Notes: generated by a model not told the origin, from the sequence alone. Counted from the first letter of the stretch, positions 27,110-35,678 are shown. The stretch is DNA of 64,000 nucleotides from Sulfitobacter sp. S223 (GCF_025143825.1 NZ_CP083560.1:3720001-3784000); one strand, 5' to 3'. Numbers and translations are program-made.

Positions 27110-27658
27110 TCAATAGTCCTGACGGGCGATCTCGATAATCAAGACATCTTTGATAAGCTTCTTTCCCAGATCTCTTTGCGCCACTTCCCGCAAGGCTGTA
27201 CGCAGACGGTTCAAAACCTGAGCATTGGTAAAATTGCCCTCAAAACCGCCCATGTTCGCGTGGTCAAAGAGTACCTGCAAGAAGCTGTCCCGCAGTTTGG
27301 GTTCACCCAAGTAGACTGTATCGGTCTGACCGGCTGCCACCTCTATGCTAAGCGCCAGTACCACAAGCGCCGTGACTTTTTCTCCCGAGACAACAGGTAC
27401 TACGAACTGGTTATTGAGCTTCGCGTATTCACTACTATTCTCATCGTCATGCGTTGAGTTTTCGTGCTCCGCATCCTGTTCTTTTCCATCATGGCCTGCA
27501 TTTTCATCCATGCCCTCAATAGCAGCCAAATTATCAGACGCGACGCCGTCCGCTGCGCCTGCCGTTTCCGGCGCAGCCTCGGGTCGAAGCATGATACCTG
27601 CACCTACTCCGGCACCTGCTCCGACCAGCAAAAAGAGAAGAGGTATTAGTTTTTTCAT
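27110..27658 (-). CDS. Second FliL-family flagellar basal body protein
   Basis: The 182-residue protein has a single N-terminal hydrophobic helix (residues 4-24), an acidic His-rich linker (about 45-75, EHENSTHDDENSSEY), and a C-terminal domain. That domain has LNNQFVVPVV, LVVLALSIEV and KKLIKDVLIIEIARQDY, matching the FliL periplasmic fold. It is the last gene of the long flgB-to-flgH minus-strand operon. It differs strongly from the fliL at 17.8 kb in linker and end, so the two likely have separate roles, one near the stator and one near the rod or L ring. Confidence 0.8.
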   Translation of the reverse strand: MKKLIPLLFLLVGAGAGVGAGIMLRPEAAPETAGAADGVASDNLAAIEGMDENAGHDGKEQDAEHENSTHDDENSSEYAKLNNQFVVPVVSGEKVTALVVLALSIEVAAGQTDTVYLGEPKLRDSFLQVLFDHANMGGFEGNFTNAQVLNRLRTALREVAQRDLGKKLIKDVLIIEIARQDY

Positions 27659-27673
27659 CTGCGCAGTTCCTGA

Positions 27674-28408
27674 TTAAAAGGGCAGTACGGCGTCAAGGAC
27701 CTGCTGGCCAATACGCGGTTGCTGCATGTCGCTGATCTGCCCGCGCCCACCATAGGACACACGGGCGGATGCGATTTTATCATAGGTGATTTCATTCTGC
27801 CGGGAGACATCTTCAGGTCGGACAAAGCCCGTAACCAACAATTCGCGCAGTTCAAAATTAACACGCAATTCCTGGCTGCCCGAAATAGACAAAACCCCAT
27901 TGGGTAGAACGTCAATCACAGTGGCTGCGATCCTTAGCTCCAGTTTTTCATTACGTTTGACAGAACCGTCACCGGAGGAATTGCTTTGTGAACTCAAACC
28001 AACAAGCTCATCAGACGATGCGCCTTCGGGCAACTTGTTATCCAGACGTTGAGGCAAACCAAACAAACCTGGAACGCTAAGGTTTTCGGAGCCGGACCGG
28101 CTTCGATCAGTTGAATTCGAAATTTCCGCGCGTTCATCAATTTCGATCACCACAGTTAGGATATCGCCACGTATAACTGCACGCCGATCACCCAACAACG
28201 AAACACGGGAGGGCGACCAAAGGGACGCTGCATCAACTGGCCGTCGCTCAAGAATGACTGGTGGCAAACCGGGTTCAATCATCGCGCGGGCCTCTGGCGC
28301 CTCTTGCGCCGGTGTAAAGCTTGGTGGACTTCCGATGTGATCTGCACGCGCGCAAGCAAGGGAGAAACTAAGGGCGAACAAGCCGCCGATTTTGAAAGGT
28401 GTATGCAT
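27674..28408 (-). CDS. flgH: Flagellar L-ring lipoprotein FlgH
   Basis: FlgH forms the outer-membrane L ring. The ATG at 28408 follows an AGGAA site and yields a signal peptide ending in SLAC, a slightly irregular lipobox. Lipid attachment at that cysteine is expected. Family features are SLLGDRRAVIRGDILTVVIEIDERAEISNSTDRSR (in pieces) and the closing SYGGRGQISDMQQPRIGQQVLDAV. The product is 244 residues. The gene starts four bases after the flgA stop. Confidence 0.95.
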   Translation of the reverse strand: MHTPFKIGGLFALSFSLACARADHIGSPPSFTPAQEAPEARAMIEPGLPPVILERRPVDAASLWSPSRVSLLGDRRAVIRGDILTVVIEIDERAEISNSTDRSRSGSENLSVPGLFGLPQRLDNKLPEGASSDELVGLSSQSNSSGDGSVKRNEKLELRIAATVIDVLPNGVLSISGSQELRVNFELRELLVTGFVRPEDVSRQNEITYDKIASARVSYGGRGQISDMQQPRIGQQVLDAVLPF

Positions 28409-28412
28409 ATGC

Positions 28413-28832
28413 TCAATTCCTAACTTTGATCGTGCCATCGTCTAAAACCTGACCGAATAGCGTTGCGCGGGAACCAAGGTTCATGACACGGATGCGATCA
28501 CCGACTGCGCCTCGCTCCAGCGCACGTCCTTCGGTTGAGATACTGATACCGTTGGCATTGAAGCTCAGCGGTACAATCTGGTTCCGCGTGATCACAGCTG
28601 GGGGACCAATATCACCCGCCAAAACTGGACGACCCGCATAAAGCGCGACCCGTGCTTCTTGGCCGATCACATCAGATAGACGCGAGAATCCTGTCGCAAG
28701 ATCGCCTGCGGCGAAGGCGACATCCATTTCTGTGATGATCTGGTTCGGCCGGATTGTTCGTGTCGAAATGACCGTATCGGCAAAACATGGAGACGCCAGT
28801 ATCAACACTGCAACTACAGGAAAAATATTCAT
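28413..28832 (-). CDS. flgA: Flagellar P-ring assembly chaperone FlgA
   Basis: FlgA is the periplasmic chaperone for FlgI polymerisation. It has a signal peptide (ending CFA, about 18 residues) followed by a SAF-type domain with TRTIRPNQIITEMDV, ALYAGRPVLAGDI, and the C-terminal VGDRIRVMNLGS. At 139 residues it is a short form without the extra N-terminal domain found in enteric FlgA. The start overlaps the flgG stop by one base. Confidence 0.93.
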   Translation of the reverse strand: MNIFPVVAVLILASPCFADTVISTRTIRPNQIITEMDVAFAAGDLATGFSRLSDVIGQEARVALYAGRPVLAGDIGPPAVITRNQIVPLSFNANGISISTEGRALERGAVGDRIRVMNLGSRATLFGQVLDDGTIKVRN

Positions 28833-29617
28833 CAGCGCACCTGCGTCGTCGCGCCCATCATCTGGTCCACTGCCGAGATGACTTTGGCGTTCATTTCATA
28901 TCCACGCTGCGCTTCAATCAGCTCTGTTATCTCTCGCACAGCATCAACCGAGCTGTCTTCGAGATAGCCTTGCCGAAGGGTGCCCAAGCCGTCTTGTCCC
29001 GGAGTTGCCACCAAAGCGGGACCAGACGCCTCGGTTTCGAGGAACATGTTACTGCCAATCGCTTCAAGACCTTTGGCGTTGGTGAATCCTGTCAAATTGA
29101 ATTGACCTAAAAGTTGGCCTGCGGCGGCTTGGTCAAAGTATGCGTAAACCTCTCCATCTGCGTTGATGGAGATGCTGCGGGCATCCGCCGGTATTGTAAT
29201 TTCCGGCCCAACAGGGAAACCCTCGGACGTCACGATCAGACCTTCGCCTGTTCGCTTCAGACTGCCATCACGGGTGTAGGCGGTCTGACCATTGGGCAAC
29301 GTCACTTCGAGATAGCCCAAGCCCTCGATCGCAACGTCAAGATCGCTTTGCGTGGCCGAAAGCGACCCTTGCTGAAGATGCATGCTGACGGCTGCGGGCC
29401 GAACGCCCAGGCCCAGTTGCACGCCGGTTGGCAGCACTGTGCCATCAGAAGCATTCACCGATCCGGCGCGCGCCATCTGCTGATAGTGCAAATCGGCAAA
29501 CTCTGCACGTCGGGCGTTGTAGCCTGTGGTACTCATGTTAGCGAGGTTATTGGAAATCGTTTCTACCCGCATTTGCTGGGCGCTCATTCCGGTAGCGGCA
29601 ATTTTGAGGGCGCGCAT
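28832..29617 (-). CDS. flgG: Flagellar distal rod protein FlgG
   Basis: FlgG forms the distal rod. The 261-residue length is the family standard. The N-terminal block MRALKIAATGMSAQQMRVETISNNLANM and the C-terminal SVDAVREITELIEAQRGYEMNAKVI are diagnostic. The GLGYLEVTLPNGQTAYTRDGS segment is also typical. It lies between flgF and flgA in the usual order flgF-flgG-flgA-flgH. Confidence 0.97.
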   Translation of the reverse strand: MRALKIAATGMSAQQMRVETISNNLANMSTTGYNARRAEFADLHYQQMARAGSVNASDGTVLPTGVQLGLGVRPAAVSMHLQQGSLSATQSDLDVAIEGLGYLEVTLPNGQTAYTRDGSLKRTGEGLIVTSEGFPVGPEITIPADARSISINADGEVYAYFDQAAAGQLLGQFNLTGFTNAKGLEAIGSNMFLETEASGPALVATPGQDGLGTLRQGYLEDSSVDAVREITELIEAQRGYEMNAKVISAVDQMMGATTQVR

Positions 29618-29629
29618 GGGCGGTCTCCT

Positions 29630-30349
29630 TTATTTGGAATCGGTGAGGGTTTTGACGGCAGCGCGAATACGCTCGTCCTCAGTCTGTAAAAAACTTTGAC
29701 CCATCTCGTATGCTCGTTGCACTTCGATCATGCGCGAAAGTTCAAGCAGGGGATTCACATTTGACCCCTCAACAAAACCCTGCAAAACGCGCGCCTCTTC
29801 AGTTGGTTCATCACCGGCATCGGCGCGAAACATGACGCCGTCTTCACGGACCATGTTAAGGGGATCTAACGGGCGCACGACCGCCATCTGACCCAGAGGC
29901 GCACCATTAATGCTAAGCGTACCATCCGAAGAAACAGCAAGCGTGCCTGCACCGGCGGGCACAAACAACGGTGCGCGCCCTGCGTCCAGTACCGGAAATC
30001 CGTCTGGTGTAACCAACTGCCCTTCAGCGCTGGGCGAAAACGCCCCTGCCCGGGTGAGCCTGTCGCCCATCGGTGTCTGAACCACAAAATAGCCATCCCC
30101 CTCGATAGCGAAATCGAATGTGCCATTTGTTTGCGTAAGGCCGCCCTGCTCAAATGATGTTTTGCCGATGTTGCCTTGCCCCATGGACAAGGAGTTCGCG
30201 CGATCAACCGGCTTGACATACTCGGAGAAAATCATGCCCTCGGCGCGATATCCGGTAGTTGCGGCATTGGCGATATTGTTGGCCACGACCTGCATTTCAC
30301 GTTGCAGACCGGATTGGCGGCTTAGGGTGATATAACCGGTGCTTTCCAT
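29630..30349 (-). CDS. flgF: Flagellar proximal rod protein FlgF
   Basis: FlgF is a rod protein closely related to FlgG. It has the N-terminal TLSRQSGLQREMQVVANNIANAATTGYRAEG block, the central GDGYFVVQTPMGDRLTRAGAFS, and the C-terminal LLELSRMIEVQRAYEMGQSFL. The length of 239 residues is usual. It is 12 bases upstream of flgG and directly follows fliQ. Confidence 0.95.
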   Translation of the reverse strand: MESTGYITLSRQSGLQREMQVVANNIANAATTGYRAEGMIFSEYVKPVDRANSLSMGQGNIGKTSFEQGGLTQTNGTFDFAIEGDGYFVVQTPMGDRLTRAGAFSPSAEGQLVTPDGFPVLDAGRAPLFVPAGAGTLAVSSDGTLSINGAPLGQMAVVRPLDPLNMVREDGVMFRADAGDEPTEEARVLQGFVEGSNVNPLLELSRMIEVQRAYEMGQSFLQTEDERIRAAVKTLTDSK

Positions 30350-30351
30350 CT

Positions 30352-30621
30352 TTATCCTCCGATGATGAGCGGGATGATCTGGTTGTGGAAGAAGGCGACA
30401 AGCGTGTTGGTCATGAAGTGCATGGACATCCAGAACACGACGGCAATCGCCGCTAGCTTAGGCACAAACGTCAGTGTCATTTCCTGAACCGATGTCAGTG
30501 CTTGAACCAAACCAATCGAAACGCCTGTCACCAAAGCAGCAACAAGGATTGGCAATGATATGATGAATGCAACCCAAAGCCCTTGCCGCATGGTGTCAAA
30601 GAACACCAATTCGTCCAGCAT
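30352..30621 (-). CDS. fliQ: Flagellar export apparatus protein FliQ
   Basis: FliQ is the small, two-helix member of the export core that packs with FliP and FliR. The 89 residues match the family length. It has two hydrophobic helices (about 15-38 and 53-72) around the conserved GLVQALTSVQEMTLTFVPKL loop. It lies between fliE and flgF, away from fliP and fliR, and overlaps fliE by one base. Confidence 0.95.
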   Translation of the reverse strand: MLDELVFFDTMRQGLWVAFIISLPILVAALVTGVSIGLVQALTSVQEMTLTFVPKLAAIAVVFWMSMHFMTNTLVAFFHNQIIPLIIGG

Positions 30622-30911
30622 CAGACGGGCATCCGCAAAATTTCTTGATACGCCTCGACAACTTTGTTGCGAACGTTGACGGCAGTCTCTACAGCCAGTT
30701 CCGTCTGCGCCAGCGCCTGAACAAGCGCATGAGGATCAGCGTTACCCATCATCGTTTCTTGCGCTGTCTGTTCGGACTTTGCCAATGTTGCAGCGAAGTC
30801 GCCGGCGATGCCTTTTAGCGTAGCACCTGCACCTCCTTCCCCGTCTATGGGGGATGTCGCCGGCTTGGCCGAGGTATAGTTTTGAACCGCTGAGAGAGAC
30901 TTCAATTCCAT
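30621..30911 (-). CDS. fliE: Flagellar hook-basal body junction protein FliE
   Basis: FliE connects the MS ring and export gate to the rod. The 96-residue product has the typical C-terminal pattern DPHALVQALAQTELAVETAVNVRNKVVEAYQEILRMPV (in pieces) with a variable Ala/Gly-rich first third. An AGGAG site lies upstream of the start. It sits between flgC and fliQ in the order flgB-flgC-fliE-fliQ. Confidence 0.94.
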   Translation of the reverse strand: MELKSLSAVQNYTSAKPATSPIDGEGGAGATLKGIAGDFAATLAKSEQTAQETMMGNADPHALVQALAQTELAVETAVNVRNKVVEAYQEILRMPV

Positions 30912-30955
30912 TCTGGAACTCCTTTTATTGTGTGACCAAAGGGTCGGGAGGCGCC

Positions 30956-31348
30956 TTAGCGGCGCAACAGCTGCATCAGGCTGCTCGACATATTGCGGGC
31001 CTGATCAAACATTTTGAGATTTGCTTCATAACTGCGCTGCGCTTCACGTGCGTCAGCCAGTTCAATCAAAAGGTTCACATTGGACCCTTCGTATTCACCC
31101 GCTTCATCTGCCAGAGGGTGAGAAGGATCATAGATTGTTGAAAGATCGCTTTGGTCCAGCCGGACGCGCCCAACTTGCACCGGGGAAATTTGCTCTCCCT
31201 GCCCCAAAGCTGTTTGAAAAGAAATGAGCTTGCGGCGATAGCCGGGCGTGTCGGCGTTTGAAATGTTCTCTGACAGATGACGCAAGCGCTGCGCTTGCGC
31301 CTGCATACCACTGGCAGAAACGGATTTAGCTGAAGAAAAATCAGTCAT
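30956..31348 (-). CDS. flgC: Flagellar proximal rod protein FlgC
   Basis: FlgC is a proximal rod subunit. The 130-residue length is standard. The N-terminal axial signature LRHLSENISNADTPGYRRKL and the C-terminal NLLIELADAREAQRSYEANLKMF are clear. SNVNLLIELADA follows an EYEG motif, as in other FlgC proteins. It lies 11 bases downstream of flgB. Confidence 0.96.
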   Translation of the reverse strand: MTDFSSAKSVSASGMQAQAQRLRHLSENISNADTPGYRRKLISFQTALGQGEQISPVQVGRVRLDQSDLSTIYDPSHPLADEAGEYEGSNVNLLIELADAREAQRSYEANLKMFDQARNMSSSLMQLLRR

Positions 31349-31359
31349 TGGGGTGTCTC

Positions 31360-31743
31360 CTATCTGGTGCTCACAGCTGTTCGCAACACATCGAGCGCGG
31401 ACTTATATATTGCGAGTGCGCGGTCATGATCGCTTTTGGCGTCGGCAGCTTTCAGCATTTCAGCTTCAAGCGAGATTGTGTTTTCGTTGGGATTTTCACT
31501 GCCGCGCATCTCAACCGATGCCATCTCATGCACGGTTGTACTCCCGTGAAGGTGGCCTGAACGGGTGGCACGCTGGGTACCGGCCATTTCAGCAGGTTGC
31601 ATTGTAGAGAACGGCGGCATTTCCCGCCCGACGTACCCCGGCGTATCTGCATTCGCCACGTTCTGAGAGATCAGCGCCTGCGTTTGCCCAGCATAACGCG
31701 CCATGGCTGCGGAGGTCTGAAAGATGGTTAAATTTTCGAACAT
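31360..31743 (-). CDS. flgB: Flagellar proximal rod protein FlgB
   Basis: FlgB is the most proximal rod subunit and begins the long minus-strand operon flgB-flgC-fliE-fliQ-flgF-flgG-flgA-flgH-fliL2. The 127-residue product has ALISQNVANADTPGYVGREM near the N terminus and a C-terminal helix with DRALAIYKSALDVLRTAV. It diverges from fliI across about 80 bases, which must hold both promoters. Confidence 0.94.
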   Translation of the reverse strand: MFENLTIFQTSAAMARYAGQTQALISQNVANADTPGYVGREMPPFSTMQPAEMAGTQRATRSGHLHGSTTVHEMASVEMRGSENPNENTISLEAEMLKAADAKSDHDRALAIYKSALDVLRTAVSTR

Positions 31744-31823
31744 CGGGATTCTCCCTGCTGCGGTTTCATGAAGGCTTAATGGTGATTCCTTTAGAAACAG
31801 TGAGCAGCAGACAAAGGAACACC

Positions 31824-33161
31824 ATGACAGATGCTTCGCTTATTGACGGTCTTGTCGCGCATATAGCCGATTTGCGTGCTGTGCGGCCTGTTGGAAGAAT
31901 AACTAGCGCCAACGGTTCATCGCTTCATATTACGGGGCTTACGCAAGACGCCTCTATCGGGGACGGCCTGCAAGTTTACCGCAAGCGGGGTGCACCATTG
32001 CGTGGTGAGGTCGTGCAAATAATCGGTGATACGCTTGTCATGCTTGCTGAAGAACCCCCGGAGGGCGTCAGCTTAAATGACAGGGTAACCTTGCTTTCGC
32101 CGGGTATAATCGCGCCTTCCAATGAATGGCTGGGCCGGATTGTTGATCCTGCCGGCGCACCGCTAGACGGCAAACCGCTTTTGCGCGGGCCTTATGCGCG
32201 AAGACTGCTTTCTCCGCCGCCTGACGCGGCTGATAGACGCCCGTTTGGTGAACGGCTCAGTACAGGTCTGGCAGTGACAAATACGATGCTCCCCATCGTT
32301 AAGGGGCAACGCATGGGCTTGTTCGCTGGGTCCGGCGTTGGCAAATCTACATTGCTTGGTCAGTTTGCCCGCCACATGACTGCCGATGTTGTTGTTATCG
32401 CTATGATTGGCGAGCGTGGGCGCGAACTGCGTCACTTCGTAGATGAAGTGTTGGGTGCCAAGGGGTTGGAACGTGCGGTGGTGGTGGCTGCGACTTCGGA
32501 CCAATCTCCGTTGTTGCGACGACGCTGCGCTTGGACAGCCATGGCCGTCGCCGAACATTTCCGTGACGAAGGGCTTTCAGTTCTCTTTCTTGCGGATTCA
32601 ATTACGAGATTCGCCGAGGCGCACCGCGAAGTCGCCGTTGCGGCCGGAGAAGCCCCCGTCTTGCGAGGCTATCCTCCGTCTACAACACACCTGATTACCT
32701 CCCTATGTGAACGTGCTGGTCCTGGATCTGCAACGCAGGGAGACATCACAGCTCTGTTTAGCGTTTTGGTGGCTGGGTCCGATATGGACGAGCCTATTGC
32801 CGATATCCTACGCGGCGTTCTGGATGGGCATATGGTACTGGATCGCGCCATAGCCGAGCGCGGTCGCTTCCCCGCCGTTGATGTTCTGCGATCAGTTTCA
32901 CGTAGCCTTCCTGCTGCAGCCGACACACGGGAAAACAAGCTGTTGGGCCTGACACGGAAAATGCTGAGTCTCTATGATACCAACGCAATGATGATCCGGG
33001 CTGGCCTGTATACTCACGGAAGTGACCCCGAGATTGACAAGGCGATCATCCTGTTTCCAGAAATTGAAGCGTTTTTGGCCAAACTGGAGCCGGACGATGC
33101 ACAGCGCAGCTTTAGCCAACTCGAGCTTATCTTGCGGCGCGCAGGGCTAAGCGCGACCTAA
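31824..33161 (+). CDS. fliI: Flagellum-specific export ATPase FliI
   Basis: FliI is the F1-beta-like ATPase that energises substrate loading. The Walker A motif GLFAGSGVGKST is at residues 165-176. The GERGRELRHFVDE and LFLADSITRFAEAHRE blocks and the GYPPSTTHLITSLCERAG segment are conserved. The ATG at 31824 follows an AAAGGA site. An in-frame start 15 codons upstream is less likely. The product is 445 residues. Its stop overlaps the stop of the convergent DUF1217 gene. fliH and the fliJ-like gene are in other operons of the cluster. Confidence 0.96.
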   Translation: MTDASLIDGLVAHIADLRAVRPVGRITSANGSSLHITGLTQDASIGDGLQVYRKRGAPLRGEVVQIIGDTLVMLAEEPPEGVSLNDRVTLLSPGIIAPSNEWLGRIVDPAGAPLDGKPLLRGPYARRLLSPPPDAADRRPFGERLSTGLAVTNTMLPIVKGQRMGLFAGSGVGKSTLLGQFARHMTADVVVIAMIGERGRELRHFVDEVLGAKGLERAVVVAATSDQSPLLRRRCAWTAMAVAEHFRDEGLSVLFLADSITRFAEAHREVAVAAGEAPVLRGYPPSTTHLITSLCERAGPGSATQGDITALFSVLVAGSDMDEPIADILRGVLDGHMVLDRAIAERGRFPAVDVLRSVSRSLPAAADTRENKLLGLTRKMLSLYDTNAMMIRAGLYTHGSDPEIDKAIILFPEIEAFLAKLEPDDAQRSFSQLELILRRAGLSAT

Positions 33162-33949
33162 ACGCCCGTCAAAAGCGTCAACGCGATCGCATTAGATGAG
33201 TAGCTGGAGTTAAATTGAGAGATTTGATCTCTCACGATATATTTTGTGATTAGATCCTGAACCTTGGCTTGATCGGCGAAAATGCTCAAATCATCTGAGC
33301 CAAACTCCTTCTTAGCCCGGTCTTTAAAAACCCCCAATTGCTGTTCCAAGTCGATCTGTCCAAATGCAGTCGGTAGGTTCAGCGCCTTTTCGAAAAGATT
33401 GCGCAAAGGAGGCTCGCCCATCAGCGTGTACCATTTGGCATCATTAGACATGTCTTCTGCAGCCAGACTGCCCATTTCACGTTCTGCATAAAGGGCAAAT
33501 CGCATAGCTTCGTTCTGCTCACCCGCTACTATTTCAAATTCAATCGTGCGAAAACGATCTATGATAGCTTCTGCAAAAACAGGTTGATCTACCTTCAGAT
33601 ACTCACCGGGCCCAAAGCCGAACGCCTGCGACATTTCCTTATACCGAGGGTCAGAAAAACGATTTGCTAGAGCGTCATCGTTCACACTGCCCTCTTCAAG
33701 AATTTTTCGAATAAAGAACTTGTTATTGATATCGTCTTGAAGGCCGAAAGCCCCCAGCGCAACAGTCAAAAGCCGCCTGTCAGCCACCAGTTGGTCTGCT
33801 GTTTCGACCTGCTCTATATTCTCACGAAAATAGTCTGCGTCGCGCTGAAGTTGTGTGCTTTCAGAGAAGGCTTTAAACTGGCTATCATAGGTCTGTTGCA
33901 GAAAGCGCCAGCCGCCAAGTCCGCTAACAGGGATGACGGGCTGAAACAT
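33158..33949 (-). CDS. DUF1217 flagellar-cluster protein
   Basis: The 263-residue protein is soluble and helical, with no signal peptide. The blocks YFRENIEQVETADQLVADRRLLTVALGAFGLQ and NKFFIRKILEEGS, DPRYKEMSQAFGFG match DUF1217, a family found almost only in alphaproteobacterial flagellar clusters and thought to relate to flagellar export or basal-body function. Its role is not established. It shares a single base with the flbT reading frame upstream, so it is likely co-translated with flaF and flbT. Confidence 0.85.
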   Translation of the reverse strand: MFQPVIPVSGLGGWRFLQQTYDSQFKAFSESTQLQRDADYFRENIEQVETADQLVADRRLLTVALGAFGLQDDINNKFFIRKILEEGSVNDDALANRFSDPRYKEMSQAFGFGPGEYLKVDQPVFAEAIIDRFRTIEFEIVAGEQNEAMRFALYAEREMGSLAAEDMSNDAKWYTLMGEPPLRNLFEKALNLPTAFGQIDLEQQLGVFKDRAKKEFGSDDLSIFADQAKVQDLITKYIVRDQISQFNSSYSSNAIALTLLTGV

Positions 33950-34353
33950 CAGCTCGGCCGCACGGCCAGCAGCCGCTCCTCACGAGGCAATAACGCACGT
34001 AAAGCCTTTAATGTACGGTAGTGCTGCTTTTCAATAATCGCTTGGCTGGCCTCCCCAAGCACTTGGCGACTATCTGGGTCAGTAAACACCTGACTTAGCT
34101 CTTCGATCTGCCGCAGCAGAGGAATGTGCGCGCTATCCCCGTCTTTATCACCGGATAAAACCAACTGCACAGCGAATAACGCGCGCCTAACTGGTGTCTT
34201 CACATCTTCGGGATGAATTGCATCCCGAAGGCGCAATATCTTAGCGTCCGGCGTCATGATAGCGAGCCGACTACGGCGGTCACCGTTTTCAATGACCGCA
34301 CCGTTTATGAGTACACGCTCTTTTGGACCAAGCTTCAGAACAAGACCGCTCAT
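33949..34353 (-). CDS. flbT: Flagellin synthesis repressor FlbT
   Basis: FlbT binds the 5' leader of flagellin mRNA and promotes its decay or controls its translation in Caulobacter and Brucella. The 134-residue product has the family start SGLVLKLGPKERVLINGAVIENGDRR and the block IHPEDVKTPVRRALFAVQLVL. The ATG at 34353 is preceded by GGA at suitable distance. A TTG four codons earlier is possible. It follows flaF by 13 bases. Its likely RNA target, the structured flagellin leader, is 1.3 kb away. Confidence 0.92.
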   Translation of the reverse strand: MSGLVLKLGPKERVLINGAVIENGDRRSRLAIMTPDAKILRLRDAIHPEDVKTPVRRALFAVQLVLSGDKDGDSAHIPLLRQIEELSQVFTDPDSRQVLGEASQAIIEKQHYRTLKALRALLPREERLLAVRPS

Positions 34354-34366
34354 TTTGGATTCCAAT

Positions 34367-34720
34367 CTATTTCAAGCCGCGCAAAATCGCGGTGTTTACT
34401 TCAACTAGCGGGGTAGCTGCAGCTTCCCGGCTGATCACCTTACGGGTGTGCTGTTCTGTAAACTCTGACAGATAAATCAGGCGTGCGCGCAGCTCATCAG
34501 GCAGCAAGTTATCGGGATGAGCGACATCCATCGCAAATTTACGCCAAAGCGTACGGTTTTCATGCAAGGCATGTATCAGCTTATTGAAATCTTTAGCCTT
34601 CATCGCCGAAGTTAACCGCGATGTGATACGTGCTATGACGTCATATTCGACTTTTCGCGCTGACTTCAGCGGGGCCGTTATTGGCGAATAACCGCGCTGG
34701 GCAAGTTGTATTGTATCCAT
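34367..34720 (-). CDS. flaF: Flagellin assembly regulator FlaF
   Basis: FlaF acts with FlbT as a flagellin-specific chaperone and regulator in alphaproteobacteria, standing in for FliS. The 117-residue product has a helical core with EYDVIARITSRLTSA, FNKLIHALHENRTLWRKFAMDVAHPDNLLPDELRARLIYLSEFT (in pieces). It lies downstream of flagellin on the same strand, separated by a terminator-like hairpin. The usual gene order flagellin-flaF-flbT is kept. Confidence 0.92.
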   Translation of the reverse strand: MDTIQLAQRGYSPITAPLKSARKVEYDVIARITSRLTSAMKAKDFNKLIHALHENRTLWRKFAMDVAHPDNLLPDELRARLIYLSEFTEQHTRKVISREAAATPLVEVNTAILRGLK

Positions 34721-34747
34721 GGGTGTCCCTACTCATCAAAACAGTAC

Positions 34748-34781
34748 TGGTGGCGCACTGTCGCGCGCCACCACCTTTTTT
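34748..34781. terminator. Hairpin terminator between flagellin and flaF
   Basis: A perfect nine-base inverted repeat (TGGTGGCGC/GCGCCACCA, eight-base loop) is flanked by T-rich sequence on both strands. There are six T residues two bases after it on the plus strand and a TTTT a few bases after it on the minus strand. On the minus strand it would end most flagellin transcripts before flaF, allowing high flagellin and low flaF-flbT expression. Confidence 0.6.
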
Positions 34782-34792
34782 GAACCCAATCC

Positions 34793-35641
34793 TTAACGGA
34801 AGAGAGACAGGATGCTCTGTGGTGCCTGGTTGGCAATCGACAGCGCCTGAACACCCAGCTGCTGCTGTGTCTGCAACGCCTGAAGTTTGGCGGATGCTGC
34901 TTCCATGTCCGCATCGACAAGCGCACCGATACCGGATGTCAGAGAATCCGACAGCTTCGAGACAAAGTTTGACTGATCATCAAGACGTTTGGCGGACGTG
35001 CCCAAAGATGCAGCACCTGAAATCGCAGCTGTCAGCATTGTGGTCAGTTCGTCATAGGTATCTGACGCATCAGCGGTCGTTGCAGTGCCTGTCAGCGTAA
35101 TGCCGGTGACCGTCGCCTCAAGGTTAGCTGAAGGCACAGCGATCGTGGTTGCTGTAGCAGCGGCAGCCCCGACCCGGTTGATGGAGCCCACGACAGTCAT
35201 GGATGTCGTACCGGCGCCTGCACCGTCAACGTCCGTATTCAACAGGTTCACACCGTTAAACTGAGACCCCGCAACGATCGAATCAAGCTGCTCTTTCTTT
35301 GCTGTCATCTCCGTGTTTATCTGGGCAAAGTTCGCGCCCTCGGATTGCGCAGAAACCGCCAGTGCCTGCATCTCTTTGATCGTTTCAACGATCAATTCGG
35401 CACCAGCGCTGGCCACAGCAATCGCTGACTGGCCTGTCGCAAGGCTGTCTTTGACAGCGTCCAGACCAGACACATCAGATTCCATCACTTTGGAAATCGA
35501 CCAGACAGATGCGTTGTCTTTGGCACTGTTGACATCCTTACCTGTCGAAATTGCGCTTTGCGTATCCGCCAAGTTAGAATTGATGCTTTTCAGAGTTTGC
35601 AGCGCAACCATTGCACTGTTGTTTGTGATAATGCTCGACAT
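34793..35641 (-). CDS. fliC: Flagellin (filament subunit)
   Basis: This is the major filament protein. The N-terminal D0/D1 region SSIITNNSAMVALQTLKSIN with STGKDVNSAKDNASVWSIS and the C-terminal LQTQQQLGVQALSIANQAPQSILSLFR (in pieces) are the flagellin signature. The central region is short and Thr/Ala-rich, giving 282 residues. An AAAAGGAA ribosome-binding site lies ten bases upstream of the start. The gene has its own structured leader containing a small reading frame, and is followed by a terminator. It is the only flagellin in the window. Confidence 0.96.
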   Translation of the reverse strand: MSSIITNNSAMVALQTLKSINSNLADTQSAISTGKDVNSAKDNASVWSISKVMESDVSGLDAVKDSLATGQSAIAVASAGAELIVETIKEMQALAVSAQSEGANFAQINTEMTAKKEQLDSIVAGSQFNGVNLLNTDVDGAGAGTTSMTVVGSINRVGAAAATATTIAVPSANLEATVTGITLTGTATTADASDTYDELTTMLTAAISGAASLGTSAKRLDDQSNFVSKLSDSLTSGIGALVDADMEAASAKLQALQTQQQLGVQALSIANQAPQSILSLFR

Positions 35642-35663
35642 TGAAGCATGTTCCTTTTCGTGT

Positions 35664-35678
35664 CGGCGCTTTACGCCG
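35664..35678 (-). promoter_or_regulatory. Leader hairpin just upstream of the flagellin ribosome-binding site
   Basis: In the flagellin mRNA a five-base-pair hairpin (CGGCG, loop UAAAG, CGCCG) ends eight bases before the AAGGAA ribosome-binding site. The UAA stop codon of the small leader frame lies inside the loop. A second hairpin (GCCCC/GGGGC, three-base loop) is at 35731-35743. A ribosome finishing the leader frame would melt the first hairpin, so it may tune access to the flagellin start. FlbT is a plausible ligand. Confidence 0.5.

Noticed and set aside
31776..31794. Possible CtrA box between flgB and fliI
   Set aside because: The two TTAA-like halves are separated by 11 bases, not seven.
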